Source: NORP309 sp964352735
GTDB lineage: Bacteria; Pseudomonadota; Gammaproteobacteria; Xanthomonadales; Marinicellaceae
Assembly: GCA_964352735.1 (NCBI GenBank)
Contig: CAYGTC010000013.1
Span: 1 to 64,000, forward strand
DNA: 64,000 nucleotides
Direction of reading: 5' to 3'
Positions 17,892-27,495 of this stretch are shown in pieces (the stretch's first letter is position 1; each line of letters opens with the position of its first letter). A program made the position numbers and the translations under genes. The notes below the pieces were generated by a model that saw nothing but the letters and a program-made list of their open reading frames with translations, was not told the origin of the DNA and made no database searches.

Positions 17892-19358
17892 TTATTTGTT
17901 GCTTTCGTTAATTAAATATTGAGCCATCATAGCTACAGGTCGGCCAGTTGCGCCTTCTTTTTTGTTATTCCAGGCAGTACCTGCAATATCAATGTGTGCC
18001 CAATTGGCTTCTTCTGTAAATCGAGCTAAAAAACAACCAGCGGTGATTGATCCTGCTGGAAACCCACCAATGTTTTGCATATCAGCAAAAGGTGTGTCAA
18101 TCTGCTTTTGGTAATCGTCCCATAATGGTAATTGCCATGCACGATCATGAATTTCAACGCCTGCATTCAAAATGTCTTGTGGAAGTTGTGTTTCTTTACT
18201 CATAACAGCGGATGCAACATGCCCCAATGCAATAACGCAAGCGCCAGTTAATGTGGCCAAATCAATTAGAACTTGTGGTTCAAATTCTTGTGCATAAGTC
18301 AGGGCGTCACATAAGATCATTCGACCTTCAGCATCCGTGTTCAGTACTTCAATGGTTTTTCCTGAATAACTGGTAATGACATCCCCTGGTCTATAAGCAT
18401 CACCATCAGGCATGTTTTCTACTGCTGGGACGATGACAATGAGGTTGATTGACAGTTGCATTTCAGCCACAGCAATGAATGTTCCAATGACTGATGCAGC
18501 ACCACACATGTCATATTTCATTTCATCCATATTGGCACCTGGTTTTAATGAAATGCCACCAGTATCAAAAGTGATTCCTTTGCCGACAAGAATATGTGGT
18601 TTTTGCGATTTTTTTGCGCCATTGTATTTGAGTACAATCATTTTTGGCGAATTTCTTGATCCTTTGCCAACTGCCAAAAGGGCATTCATCTTGAGTTTTT
18701 CCATTTTCTTATGATCAAGAATGTCCAGTGAACAATTGTCATATTTTTTAGCGATTTTAGTGGCGAATTTGGCCAAATATTTGGGATTACAAATGTTTGG
18801 TGGCAAATTGCCTAATTCTCTAGTGGCCTCAACTCCAATGGCAATGGATGAAGCATTTTTAACGGTTTTTGCTAAACTTTTTTCAGCATAAATTGCCATA
18901 GACTTTAAGCCATAAGTATCATCTTCATCGTAGTTTTTGGTCGTTTCATAACGATAACTCGCATGACTTGATGCAATTGAAATGATCTTACAAGCTGTAG
19001 CCGAGTCAATATCAGCATACTTGCATGCAGTTAGATAATTACTGACTGTATTTGCAGGTGTTTTGACAAGCGTTTTAATGGCATTTTTGCTGGCTATTTG
19101 AAGAGTGCCTAGGTCGCATTTTGCATGTTTTCCCAATCCAGTTAAGACGACTCTTTGTCCTTTATCGGTGAATAATGTTAATGTTTGACCCGCTTTACCT
19201 GTAAAATCAGCACTGTCAGTGAGTTGGGTGATTTGGTTGTTTAATAATTTATCTGCTTCTTTTGCAATGTCATCAAAACTAACATCTGAAAAGAAGCCAA
19301 TGATCAATGCGTCGGATTTAGATTTATTTGGGGTCATCAATGATGATGTGATTTTCAT
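17892..19358 (-). CDS. pepA: Leucyl aminopeptidase (M17)
   Basis: This M17 dinuclear-metal aminopeptidase releases N-terminal residues from peptides in the cytoplasm. The metal and active-site motifs are GKGITFDTGGISLKPG and NTDAEGRMILCDALTYA, and the family length is right (488 residues). I place the start at the second in-frame ATG (19358). It has GGAG 6 bases upstream, whereas the ATG at 19370, which would add MENR, has no ribosome-binding site. The gene is divergent from lptF across ~150 bp and is followed by valS after 12 bp. This pepA/lptFG layout is conserved in gammaproteobacteria. Confidence 0.95.
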   Translation of the reverse strand: MKITSSLMTPNKSKSDALIIGFFSDVSFDDIAKEADKLLNNQITQLTDSADFTGKAGQTLTLFTDKGQRVVLTGLGKHAKCDLGTLQIASKNAIKTLVKTPANTVSNYLTACKYADIDSATACKIISIASSHASYRYETTKNYDEDDTYGLKSMAIYAEKSLAKTVKNASSIAIGVEATRELGNLPPNICNPKYLAKFATKIAKKYDNCSLDILDHKKMEKLKMNALLAVGKGSRNSPKMIVLKYNGAKKSQKPHILVGKGITFDTGGISLKPGANMDEMKYDMCGAASVIGTFIAVAEMQLSINLIVIVPAVENMPDGDAYRPGDVITSYSGKTIEVLNTDAEGRMILCDALTYAQEFEPQVLIDLATLTGACVIALGHVASAVMSKETQLPQDILNAGVEIHDRAWQLPLWDDYQKQIDTPFADMQNIGGFPAGSITAGCFLARFTEEANWAHIDIAGTAWNNKKEGATGRPVAMMAQYLINESNK

Positions 19359-19512
19359 GCGATTCTCCATTATATTTTGTTAGTGTATGTTAAGATTCGC
19401 TTTTTAGTTTTTATAGTATTTTAAATTTTATGCTATTTCCTAACCAGTCGAGCATTTTAAACAACTCTGATGAGTTGTGCCAGTGTTAAATGAGCCCTTT
19501 TAGAGAAAAACT

Positions 19513-20586
19513 TTGCAAATATTAGGTCAATACTTAAGAAAAGAGACAGTAAAAGCCTTTATGGCCATTTTAATGGTATTGTTTTTGGTCAGTGTCGGTA
19601 CCTTATTTGCTGAAACATTAAGGGCTGTTGCCAGAGGTGTATTACCTGCTTCCATGCTGTATGTTGAACTGGGATTGCGGACCATTGATGTGTTCTCGAT
19701 ATTAGTCCCTTTGGCGTTGTATTTAGGTGTATTATCTAAATTAGCTCAAATGTATAGAAATCAGGAAATGGTCATGTTTCACTCTTTGGGCCTCAGTAGT
19801 AGGCAGATACTGAGAATGTATTTTCCGTTGATGATGTTTTTTTTCTTTCTTTTACTGTTGCTTTCTCTTTTTATAGTGCCTTTAGCATCAAGAACATCAG
19901 AACAAATGACTTTGGAGGCCAGCAAAGATGTTTCTCTGATGGGGTTGAAGGAAGGTGTTTTTCAAGAGTTGTCCGGTAGCAACTCAGTAATTTTTGTACG
20001 AAAAATTAATATAGAAGAGAACCGTTTAGAAAATATTTTCATCAATATTACACATGAAGATCGCATCGATACGCTCACAGCAGAATTCGGTTATCAATAT
20101 GAAGACGCTATAAATAAACAACGTTACATATCTCTGTTTAATGGTTTCCGAAATGAAGGGATACCTGGTACCAAAAAATATCAGCTCATGCGCTTTGAGC
20201 GAAATGATATTAAACTACCAAAACTCAAAGGTAAATCAGTTGATGTTGATGAAAAAGGGTTGAGTCTTGCGCAGTTATTACAATCCAATAGATTGGTCGA
20301 CAAAGCGGAGCTACATGAAAGATTAGCTCCTGCAATGGTTGTTGTCGTTTTGGTTTTATTGGGCTTGTCAATTTCCAAAACGTCACCGAGAGATGGTAAA
20401 TATGGCAGTTTAATTTTGGGATTGCTTATTTATATTGTTTACCTCAACTTGTTAACAATAGCTTTGTCGTTGATCAAGCAAGGAAAGGTGCCGCCGTGGA
20501 TTGGTACATGGTGGGTTCATGCACTTTTTATTGCATATGGTTTCTGGCGCATTTATAAAGCAGATAATTTCACAAAAAAATCTTAG
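19513..20586 (+). CDS. lptF: LPS export ABC permease LptF
   Basis: The 357-residue protein belongs to the LptF/LptG (YjgP/YjgQ) family. It has paired N-terminal helices (about 15-40, 55-78, 100-125), a periplasmic beta-jellyroll domain (about 130-260) and three C-terminal helices. With LptG and the LptB ATPase it extracts LPS from the inner membrane. The best start is a TTG at 19513 after GAGAAAAA. The first internal ATG (19561) would remove the first helix. It forms a pair with lptG, 7 bp apart. Confidence 0.93.
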   Translation: MQILGQYLRKETVKAFMAILMVLFLVSVGTLFAETLRAVARGVLPASMLYVELGLRTIDVFSILVPLALYLGVLSKLAQMYRNQEMVMFHSLGLSSRQILRMYFPLMMFFFFLLLLLSLFIVPLASRTSEQMTLEASKDVSLMGLKEGVFQELSGSNSVIFVRKINIEENRLENIFINITHEDRIDTLTAEFGYQYEDAINKQRYISLFNGFRNEGIPGTKKYQLMRFERNDIKLPKLKGKSVDVDEKGLSLAQLLQSNRLVDKAELHERLAPAMVVVVLVLLGLSISKTSPRDGKYGSLILGLLIYIVYLNLLTIALSLIKQGKVPPWIGTWWVHALFIAYGFWRIYKADNFTKKS

Positions 20587-20593
20587 GCAATTT

Positions 20594-21691
20594 ATGATGT
20601 TTTCAACCATAAGTCTGTATTTATTTCGCTCTATCAGTTTTGGTATCACTTTGGCGGTTTTAATGTTTTTGACGTTAGATTTATTGCTAGGTTTTATTCA
20701 ACAAATCGGCGCTGTTGGCAAAGGTGATTTTACCATTGGAAGTGCTTTATATTATACCATTTTGACTGTGCCAAATCGGATTTTCGATAACTTTCCTGTT
20801 AGTTGCGTTGTTGGCGTCATGATCGGTCTTGGGGCGCTGGCGGCAAGCTCGGAATTGGTGGTCATACAATCGGCCGGTATCAGCCGTCTTAACATAGCAA
20901 GAATTACAGTCATGACATTGCTGATTTGGTTGATGCCGATGTCGATAATTGGTGAATTCGTTGTGCCGCCAGCTAAATTGATGGCAGAGTCATACCGAAG
21001 TACCAAACTTAATAAAAATGTTGGCTTAGGGGTCAATACAGGTGTGTGGATCAGAGACGGCAACGTGATTTTTAATGCTGTTCCCATGGGCAATGAATAC
21101 GATAAACGCAAAAATAATATCATTATGAATGATGTGACTGTGTATGAATTAGATGATAAGTTGGAAGTAATAAAAGTTTCCAAGGCTGAACGAGCTGTTC
21201 ACAAAGGCAGTAGCTGGGATTTGTTTAATTTAGAGGTTACCAGTTTCGTACCATCAGGTGTTATAACGGAAATTATTGAAAAAATGACATGGCCATCAAG
21301 AATTGAGCCTGAAATATTGAGTATAGCTGATTCTAGGCCAAAATACCTCAGTATAAGAGATATCATCAAATACAAAGCTTTTCAAATTGATAAGGCCAAT
21401 ATTCCAATTAAATATGATATCGCATTGTGGTCAAAATTTTCATACCCCTTACTGGTCATTGCAACAGCCATGACGGGTTTGCCATTTTTATTTGGTCTGC
21501 TGCGTTCAGGAGGATTCGGACAACGGTTATTGATTGGTGTGATGATTGGTATTGTCTTATATTTAATTAATCGAACCCTGTTAAATGTAGGAGAGGTTTA
21601 TCATGTACATCCTGTTATAGTTACTGCTGTGCCATCAATTATTATAATGTTTTTGGTGCTGTGGCAGTTGAATATGCAAAAGAATACTTGA
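20594..21691 (+). CDS. lptG: LPS export ABC permease LptG
   Basis: The 365-residue partner of LptF has the same architecture: helices at about 10-35, 60-85 and 95-120, a periplasmic jellyroll, and C-terminal helices. The start at 20594 (MMFSTISLYLFRSISFG) is chosen because it falls just after the lptF stop with AGG 6 bases upstream. A longer frame reaching back to 20501 would overlap lptF by 86 bp and add an unlikely N-terminus. The gene end converges on the RDD gene with a 9 bp gap. Confidence 0.93.
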   Translation: MMFSTISLYLFRSISFGITLAVLMFLTLDLLLGFIQQIGAVGKGDFTIGSALYYTILTVPNRIFDNFPVSCVVGVMIGLGALAASSELVVIQSAGISRLNIARITVMTLLIWLMPMSIIGEFVVPPAKLMAESYRSTKLNKNVGLGVNTGVWIRDGNVIFNAVPMGNEYDKRKNNIIMNDVTVYELDDKLEVIKVSKAERAVHKGSSWDLFNLEVTSFVPSGVITEIIEKMTWPSRIEPEILSIADSRPKYLSIRDIIKYKAFQIDKANIPIKYDIALWSKFSYPLLVIATAMTGLPFLFGLLRSGGFGQRLLIGVMIGIVLYLINRTLLNVGEVYHVHPVIVTAVPSIIIMFLVLWQLNMQKNT

Positions 21692-21700
21692 AGAAAATAC

Positions 21701-22117
21701 TTACTTTTCCAATATCATAACTTCAGAGTGACTGACCAAGTCCATCCAAGAGCTTTTTGAATTGGATAGTATTTTCCATATTAAACCCAGGCCGAGGCAA
21801 AATGTAGAAATAAAACCGACAATAAACCTTAAAATGGATTGCTTCCAGGATAAATTTTTCTGGTTTTTGTTGTGAGGAATAATTTTCATTTTCCATGCCC
21901 TCATCCCTAATGTTTGTCCGCCTTTTTTCCAAGAATAAACATAATAAAAAACCACTTCAAATAATAACAACAAACTAAACCATACATTGCCAGGCTCAAC
22001 TATTGCTCCTCCTCTTAAGAGCATAACTATCAGCGATGTAACAATGAAAACACCGACCAAAGGGAAGATGTCATAAACAAAAGCAGCGAAGTGTTTCCAG
22101 ACAGGAGTGTTAAGCAT
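21701..22117 (-). CDS. RDD-family membrane protein
   Basis: The 138-residue protein has the RDD-family pattern: an FAAFVYDIFPL start (the usual R-D is reduced to a D), two hydrophobic segments (about 17-36, 48-63), the GGQTLGMRAWKMKII signature, and a last helix at about 92-113. The function of the family is not settled; some members affect ion or solute movement. A TATAAT (22149 to 22144 on the minus strand) lies 26 bp upstream. It commonly neighbours lptFG-type genes in this lineage, which says little about role. Confidence 0.8.
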   Translation of the reverse strand: MLNTPVWKHFAAFVYDIFPLVGVFIVTSLIVMLLRGGAIVEPGNVWFSLLLLFEVVFYYVYSWKKGGQTLGMRAWKMKIIPHNKNQKNLSWKQSILRFIVGFISTFCLGLGLIWKILSNSKSSWMDLVSHSEVMILEK

Positions 22118-22356
22118 GTTTCTCTCTAGTAAAATTTTAGTACATTATAACTTTCCACTGTAATAATTCGTAAAAAATCAAGTGTAAAAAAGGAAAAAAA
22201 ATCAAAAAATCATTGAATAAATACTTTTCTTTTCATCTAAAGAACTGTATTCTAGGGGAACTTAAAGTTGAGTGCAGGTGTACGATTGCATTTTTTCCAT
22301 AAAAAATGGCGGTGGCATCTGATTTTCCTGAATCAGAATTAGAGTGAAATCACAGT

Positions 22357-23148
22357 ATGTTAAATCACAGTAAAAGTAGTAAAATTCTTAATAAAGTGAC
22401 AACGAGTGTTGTGTTGATGTTATTCATGAGTGGTATCAATGCGCAACAATTAAAAACAGCAGTACAAGTCGCTGTTGATACAAATAAAGCTTCGGCACAG
22501 GCCCAAGTAAGAATAGACAAGTTAAATGATCAAACTGATGATTTAACCGGACAATATAGAACTGTTTTAAATGAGATCGAAAGTTTAAGAGCTTATAACA
22601 AGCAGTTAGAAACAGTGGTAAATGACCAAAGAGATCAAATCTCTTCAATGAACAGTCAAATGACAACATTGGAACAAACCAATAGAGGTGTCGTGCCTTT
22701 GATCATTAAAATGGTTGATGGTTTAAATCAAATCGTAGAAGGTGACTTGCCATTCAAAATGGACGAGAGAAGAAATAGAGTTGTTGGCCTTGAAGATATG
22801 ATGAGTAGGTCTGACGTAACTACTGCTGAAAAATACAGAAAAGTTACAGAGGCATATGGAATTGAATTGGATTACGGTTCAACTGTTGATGCATACTCAG
22901 GTTCTTTGCCGAGTGGAAAAAAAGTTGACTTTTTGAGAGTCGGTAGAACAACCCTTATATATCAAACACTCAACCAAGAAGTTTCTGGTTGGTGGAATCC
23001 TACTTTACCTGGCGATAATAAATTCGAAGTTTTAGACAGAGTTTATAATGATGAAGTCAAAGAAGCTATTCGTATTGCAAAGAAACAGGCTTCCGTTAAC
23101 TTGGCAGGTTTGCCTGTCATAAGTGCCAAAGCAGCAGGTAGTAAATAA
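22357..23148 (+). CDS. DUF3450 periplasmic protein of TonB2-type operon
   Basis: This 263-residue precursor has an N-terminal signal (TTSVVLMLFMSGINA), then a long coiled coil (about 45-112, heptad-like with DQTDDLTGQYRTVLNEIESL) and a C-terminal globular part (GVVPLIIKMVDGLNQIV onward). It matches the DUF3450 family, which is encoded at the head of TonB2/TtpC-type operons in Vibrio, Shewanella and relatives. It is probably a periplasmic accessory of the energy-transducing complex. It is the first gene of a six-gene same-strand run. The region upstream (22118-22356) shows no clear Fur box. Confidence 0.82.
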   Translation: MLNHSKSSKILNKVTTSVVLMLFMSGINAQQLKTAVQVAVDTNKASAQAQVRIDKLNDQTDDLTGQYRTVLNEIESLRAYNKQLETVVNDQRDQISSMNSQMTTLEQTNRGVVPLIIKMVDGLNQIVEGDLPFKMDERRNRVVGLEDMMSRSDVTTAEKYRKVTEAYGIELDYGSTVDAYSGSLPSGKKVDFLRVGRTTLIYQTLNQEVSGWWNPTLPGDNKFEVLDRVYNDEVKEAIRIAKKQASVNLAGLPVISAKAAGSK

Positions 23149-23164
23149 TATGAAAGGCTTGAAA

Positions 23165-24511
23165 ATGAAAAAATCTATAATAATTTTAGCAATCACTTTG
23201 TTTGTTTCACAAATGGCATCCGCAATGACTTTGCCTGAACTGGTTAATGCAGTAAAGAAATCAGCTCAAGAAAGCTCTGCTGAAAATAGAAAGCGAGTGG
23301 CTGAATTTAAACGTTCACGTGATCAGCAACAATCATTGTTGACTCAAGCCAGAAATACTTTGGCTGCCTTAGAAAAAAGAACTGATGAGCTCAAACAAGA
23401 ATTCGATGATAACGAAAAAACATTGATCAATCTTGATACCGTATTAGCAGAAAGATCTGGTAACTTAGGTGAGATGCAAGGTACCGTTAAAATTCTTTCT
23501 GGAGACTTAAGAAGCAGGGTTGATAATTCATTAACCAGCGCACAATTTCCAGATAGATCGACTTTCTTTACTGAGTTGGCTTCTCAAAAAGAATTGCCAA
23601 CCATTCCTGAGTTAGAGCAATTGTGGTTTGAAATCATGCATGAGATTTCACAACAGTCAGAGATTGTTAAATTTACCGCACCAGTTTTGAATGGTGAAGG
23701 GGAAATTGAAGAAAATGTTGACGTGATTAGATTGGGTGCTTTTAACGCCTATGATATGGATGGTAATTTCTTAACTTGGTCATCAGAAAGTTTATCAGAC
23801 AAAGGCATTCTTTACAGATTGCCAAAGCAGCCTACTGGAAAATACAAGGCATTAGCTAGTTCATTTGTAAACTCTGCTCCTGGAACAATGGTCAATGCCC
23901 CAATAGATTTCACCAAAGGTACTATTTTACAATTGGTAGTCCAAACTCCAAATATTAATGATAAGATTAAGCAAGGTGGTGCAGTAGGTTATGTGATCAT
24001 CGGTTTGGGTGTGTTTGGATTGTTATTGGCGATTTGGAAATACATCAGTTTGTTCATCAGTGGATCAAAAATCAAGAGACAATTGAAAAACAAAACACCA
24101 AAGAGCAGCAATGCTTTGGGTCGAATTATGCATGTTTATACAGAAAACCCAGATTCTGATATTGAAACAATGGAACTTAAAATGGATGAAGCCATTTTAA
24201 GAGAAACGGCTCCACTTGAGGGCGGTTTATCATTTATTAAAGTTATGTACGTCATCGCTCCATTATTGGGTCTTTTGGGTACAGTTGTTGGTATGATTGC
24301 AACTTTCCAAATGATTACTTTATTTGGTAATGCAGACGCTAAATCAATGGCGGGTGGTATTTCACAGGCGTTGGTTACTACGGTATTGGGTCTGGTAGTA
24401 GCGATTCCTTTAACAGTATTGCATTCACTACTTCAGTCTATGGCTAGAAAACAAACACAAATTCTAGAAGAACAAAGTGCTGGTATCATAGCCAGAATGG
24501 CGGAGAAGTAA
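23165..24511 (+). CDS. TtpC-like MotA/TolQ/ExbB proton-channel protein
   Basis: The protein has a signal peptide (MKKSIIILAITLFVSQMASA), a periplasmic coiled coil (about 25-120), a membrane helix near 275-300 and a C-terminal MotA/TolQ/ExbB channel domain (PLLGLLGTVVGMIATF...GGISQALVTTVLGLVVAIPL). This two-part design is that of TtpC, required by Vibrio TonB2 systems. The start at 23165 has AAAGG 7 bases upstream. The ATG at 23150, or a start inside the previous gene, has no such site. It is followed by the short ExbB after one base. Confidence 0.88.
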   Translation: MKKSIIILAITLFVSQMASAMTLPELVNAVKKSAQESSAENRKRVAEFKRSRDQQQSLLTQARNTLAALEKRTDELKQEFDDNEKTLINLDTVLAERSGNLGEMQGTVKILSGDLRSRVDNSLTSAQFPDRSTFFTELASQKELPTIPELEQLWFEIMHEISQQSEIVKFTAPVLNGEGEIEENVDVIRLGAFNAYDMDGNFLTWSSESLSDKGILYRLPKQPTGKYKALASSFVNSAPGTMVNAPIDFTKGTILQLVVQTPNINDKIKQGGAVGYVIIGLGVFGLLLAIWKYISLFISGSKIKRQLKNKTPKSSNALGRIMHVYTENPDSDIETMELKMDEAILRETAPLEGGLSFIKVMYVIAPLLGLLGTVVGMIATFQMITLFGNADAKSMAGGISQALVTTVLGLVVAIPLTVLHSLLQSMARKQTQILEEQSAGIIARMAEK

Positions 24512-24512
24512 C

Positions 24513-25040
24513 ATGATGTACCAGTTAGAAGAAGCCTGGTACAATATTCTTAGCTTTATTGACATGGGTGGCTCAGTACTTTGGGCCATCATGGTTGTCT
24601 TGTTTTTCATGTGGTTAATGATTATTGAGCGATTATGGTTTTATATGATTAGCTATCCAAGAATGAAAAAAAGAATCCTGAAAATGTGGGATGAAAGAGA
24701 CGATGCCTCAAGTTGGTATGCTAAGAGGATTCGTGAACAACATGTATCAGAAGCAAATGTTGATTTGAGAGCTGGTATTGGTTTTCTAGATGCGTTAGTG
24801 GCAATCAGCCCATTGTTGGGTTTGTTTGGTACTGTATATGGTATGTTAAACGTATTTGACATCATGGCTATTGAGGGCACCTCAAACGCAAGAGCAATGG
24901 CAGGAGGTGTTGCTAAGGCGACAGTTCCAACCATGGCTGGTATGATTGCTGCACTTTCAGGTGTTTTCTTTACAACATATTTTAAGCAGAAAGCATCAAC
25001 AGAAACCGAAAAACTAGAAGACTCAATGCAACAGCATTAA
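24513..25040 (+). CDS. exbB: ExbB-like proton-channel subunit
   Basis: The 175-residue short ExbB has a first helix (about 20-40, VLWAIMVVLFFMWLMIIERLWF) and the conserved ISPLLGLFGTVYGMLNVFD...GGVAKATVPTMAGMIAAL block forming helices two and three. With ExbD it makes the proton-motive-force-driven motor that moves TonB. The start is one base after the previous stop. A second ATG directly follows (24516). Confidence 0.92.
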   Translation: MMYQLEEAWYNILSFIDMGGSVLWAIMVVLFFMWLMIIERLWFYMISYPRMKKRILKMWDERDDASSWYAKRIREQHVSEANVDLRAGIGFLDALVAISPLLGLFGTVYGMLNVFDIMAIEGTSNARAMAGGVAKATVPTMAGMIAALSGVFFTTYFKQKASTETEKLEDSMQQH

Positions 25041-25116
25041 TCATTGTATTGAACTAATATATAAAAGCTATTGTCAAGATTAATAGCGATACACAAAACA
25101 ACTTTAGAGGTCTAAA

Positions 25117-25518
25117 ATGAGACGTAGACATTTTCATGAAGATGAAGCTGAAATTAACATCACACCGATGTTAGATGTGGTATTCATCATGCTTATATTT
25201 TTTATTGTAACCACGTCATTTGTGAAAGAAACAGGTGTGCCCATTAATCGTCCTTCTGCACAAGCAGCAACAAAAGTGAAAAATGGCAATATTTTAATTG
25301 CCATTAAAGATACTGGAAAAATCTGGATTAACAAACGCGAAGTTGATTTAAGAGCTGTCCGTGCTGTTGTAGAGAAAATGCACGCAGAGAGTCCAGAAGG
25401 TTCGGCTGTGATTATTGCTGATAAAGGTTCAAGAACCGGTGACCTAGTTACTGTTATGGATCAAATAAAAGCAGCGAATGTTGAAAAGATATCTATTGCT
25501 GCAACACAAGCCAATTAA
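25117..25518 (+). CDS. exbD: ExbD-like biopolymer transport protein
   Basis: The 133-residue protein has the ExbD/TolR layout: a short cytoplasmic start (MRRRHFHEDEAEINITPMLDVVFIMLIFFIVTT) with the essential membrane aspartate (D20), one helix, and a periplasmic domain ending VMDQIKAANVEKISIA. The segment before its ATG carries an AGAGG site. It is part of the TonB energization operon. Confidence 0.93.
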   Translation: MRRRHFHEDEAEINITPMLDVVFIMLIFFIVTTSFVKETGVPINRPSAQAATKVKNGNILIAIKDTGKIWINKREVDLRAVRAVVEKMHAESPEGSAVIIADKGSRTGDLVTVMDQIKAANVEKISIAATQAN

Positions 25519-25530
25519 TAGAGGTGTGTT

Positions 25531-26169
25531 ATGACTAATATTTTCAGAGGTTTTACATCCGCAATGCCTGCGGTTGTGATTACTTTTTTTCTTTTTGTGG
25601 GCATGCATTGGTTGGTTAATAGTTCTGACCATGATAAACCTGGTGATGACGATCAAATTAGTATTGACTTTTCTCCAGTAAAAGTGGATGAGGATGTTAA
25701 TCAAAAACAAAGGCGTATTCCAAAAAAACCACCGCCACCAAAAGAGCCGCCACCGCCGCCAAAACTGAACGTTCAGGCCAACCAGCAAGTGGTTAATAAC
25801 ATGCCAACTCCAAATATTCCTTCATTGGACTTGGGTGTTGGTGGTGATGGTCCATTTTTAGGTGGTATGCAACAAGGTATTGATTTGGGCCAAGATGGAG
25901 GTATTATTCCTGTCGTAACAATTGCACCTAATTATCCAAGAAAAGCTGCCATTGCTAAGATTGAAGGTTGGGTTGAGATGTCATTTACCATTACTGAAGC
26001 TGGTACAGTGATTAATCCTAAAGTTATTGCATCAAAGCCGATACGAATTTTCGATAGAGAAGCATTAAGAGCAATACTTAAATATAAATTCAAGCCGAAA
26101 GTTGAAAATGGTGTTGCCGTCACACAAGAGGCTACTCAGAAAATTGAATTTAAGTTATCAGGAGATTAA
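25531..26169 (+). CDS. tonB: TonB-family protein (TonB2-like)
   Basis: The 212-residue protein has an N-terminal membrane anchor (about 12-30), a proline-rich spacer (KKPPPPKEPPPPPKL, about 65-79) and a C-terminal TonB domain (NYPRKAAIAKIEGWVEMSFTITEAGTV...FDREALRAILKYKFKP). The short spacer is typical of TonB2 types. It would transmit energy to outer-membrane TonB-dependent receptors, none of which is encoded in this window. It follows exbD by 12 bp. Confidence 0.92.
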   Translation: MTNIFRGFTSAMPAVVITFFLFVGMHWLVNSSDHDKPGDDDQISIDFSPVKVDEDVNQKQRRIPKKPPPPKEPPPPPKLNVQANQQVVNNMPTPNIPSLDLGVGGDGPFLGGMQQGIDLGQDGGIIPVVTIAPNYPRKAAIAKIEGWVEMSFTITEAGTVINPKVIASKPIRIFDREALRAILKYKFKPKVENGVAVTQEATQKIEFKLSGD

Positions 26170-26172
26170 ATC

Positions 26173-27480
26173 ATGTTTAAAAAAACTAAACTAACCACAG
26201 CTATTATTGCTGCCGTGTTTTCATGCTCGGTTTTTGCTGGAGCACTTAAAACTGGTAATCCTGAGAGAAAAAGAAGTAGCAGTGAAGCATTTACAGAATC
26301 TGTATACAAAAAATTTGTAAAGCTTCAAGAAATGATTGCTGATGAACGTTATTCAGAAGCCCGTGCAGGTTTGGTTGAATTAACATCCAAAAGACTGAAT
26401 AGCTTTGAAATTGCCAATGTGAATCAATACATTGGATGGGTTGACTCTGCTGAAGGTGACTATGTTGCTGCAGCGAAAAGATTTCAAAAGGCCATTGATT
26501 CTGATTCATTACCAAATCAAGCGCATTTTGGCATGATTTTACAAATGGCCCAAATGTATATTGCTGGTGAAAAGTATCAAGACGGTATAGATTCATTGCA
26601 GTCATATTATAAGATTGTTGATGAAATTAAAGATGCAACTTTTGCGATGGAAGCTCATGCATTATCACAACTCAAGCAATATCGCAAAGCCATTACCACA
26701 TTAAAGAAAGCCATATCGTTGGCGGATGAACCAAAAGAAAAATGGTATTATCTGTTGTATACACTGCATATGGAGCTTTCGCAATTCAATGAGGCGGCAG
26801 GTGTATTAGAAACATTAATTGAAATTAATCCAAACAAGAAAGACTATTGGAAGAGATTGTCTTCTGTTTATTTTAGTTTGAAAAAAGATGACCAAGCCTT
26901 GGCAGTTCTGGTAATTGCAGATAAAAATGGCCTGATTGTGGATGAAAAAGACATAATGCACTTGTTTAAAATGTATGCGTTTTTAGGTGTCCCATACAAA
27001 GCCGGTAAAGTTCTCGAAGATGGGTTGAAAAGTGGTGTCATAAAGCCGAGTTTCAAAAAGTGGGACGACCTTGGTAAAATTTGGTATACAGCTGCTGAGA
27101 TGGATAATGCGCTCAATGCTTATAACGAAGCAAGTAAACTTTCGACAGATGGAAAAATAGATTTTCAAAGAGCATATATTTACTTTGATAGAGAAAACTG
27201 GTCAAAAGTAGTAGAGGCTTTATCAGCTGCCGTTGAAAAAGGTGGTTTGAATGATAAAGAGCAAGGTAATGCATGGTTGCTTATGGGTATGGCTCAAGAT
27301 CAAATGGGTCAACGTAATGCTGCAATCAAGTCGTTAAGAAGTGCAACCAATTATAAATCCTCAAGAAGCAGTGCAGTACAGTGGATTAATCATTTAGAAA
27401 AAGAAGCCAAAAAAGCGAAAGAAAAAGCTGAAAGAGAAGAAATGTTGGCACAAGACGCAGATGATGAAATTGCAAAATAA
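26173..27480 (+). CDS. TPR protein of the TonB2-type operon
   Basis: The 435-residue precursor has a signal peptide (MFKKTKLTTAIIAAVFSCSVFAGA) and about ten tetratricopeptide-like helix pairs (for example IDEIKDATFAMEAHALSQLKQYRKAITTLKKAI-type repeats), ending in a charged Lys/Glu helix. TPR proteins at the end of exbB-exbB-exbD-tonB operons are common in Vibrio and Shewanella and are thought to assist the complex in the periplasm. The exact job is unknown. It starts 3 bp after tonB. Confidence 0.85.
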   Translation: MFKKTKLTTAIIAAVFSCSVFAGALKTGNPERKRSSSEAFTESVYKKFVKLQEMIADERYSEARAGLVELTSKRLNSFEIANVNQYIGWVDSAEGDYVAAAKRFQKAIDSDSLPNQAHFGMILQMAQMYIAGEKYQDGIDSLQSYYKIVDEIKDATFAMEAHALSQLKQYRKAITTLKKAISLADEPKEKWYYLLYTLHMELSQFNEAAGVLETLIEINPNKKDYWKRLSSVYFSLKKDDQALAVLVIADKNGLIVDEKDIMHLFKMYAFLGVPYKAGKVLEDGLKSGVIKPSFKKWDDLGKIWYTAAEMDNALNAYNEASKLSTDGKIDFQRAYIYFDRENWSKVVEALSAAVEKGGLNDKEQGNAWLLMGMAQDQMGQRNAAIKSLRSATNYKSSRSSAVQWINHLEKEAKKAKEKAEREEMLAQDADDEIAK

Positions 27481-27495
27481 CTGTATAGAATTTAA

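Noticed and set aside
19359..19370. Upstream ATG for pepA adding MENR
   Set aside because: No ribosome-binding site precedes it, while the ATG at 19358 has GGAG at the correct distance.
20501..20593. Longer N-terminus for lptG starting inside lptF
   Set aside because: It would overlap lptF by 86 bp and add residues not seen at LptG starts. The ATG at 20594 has a good ribosome site.
22118..22356. Fur box or other iron operator before the TonB operon
   Set aside because: I looked for a GATAATGATAATCATTATC-like palindrome and saw none; only AT-rich stretches and small stems.
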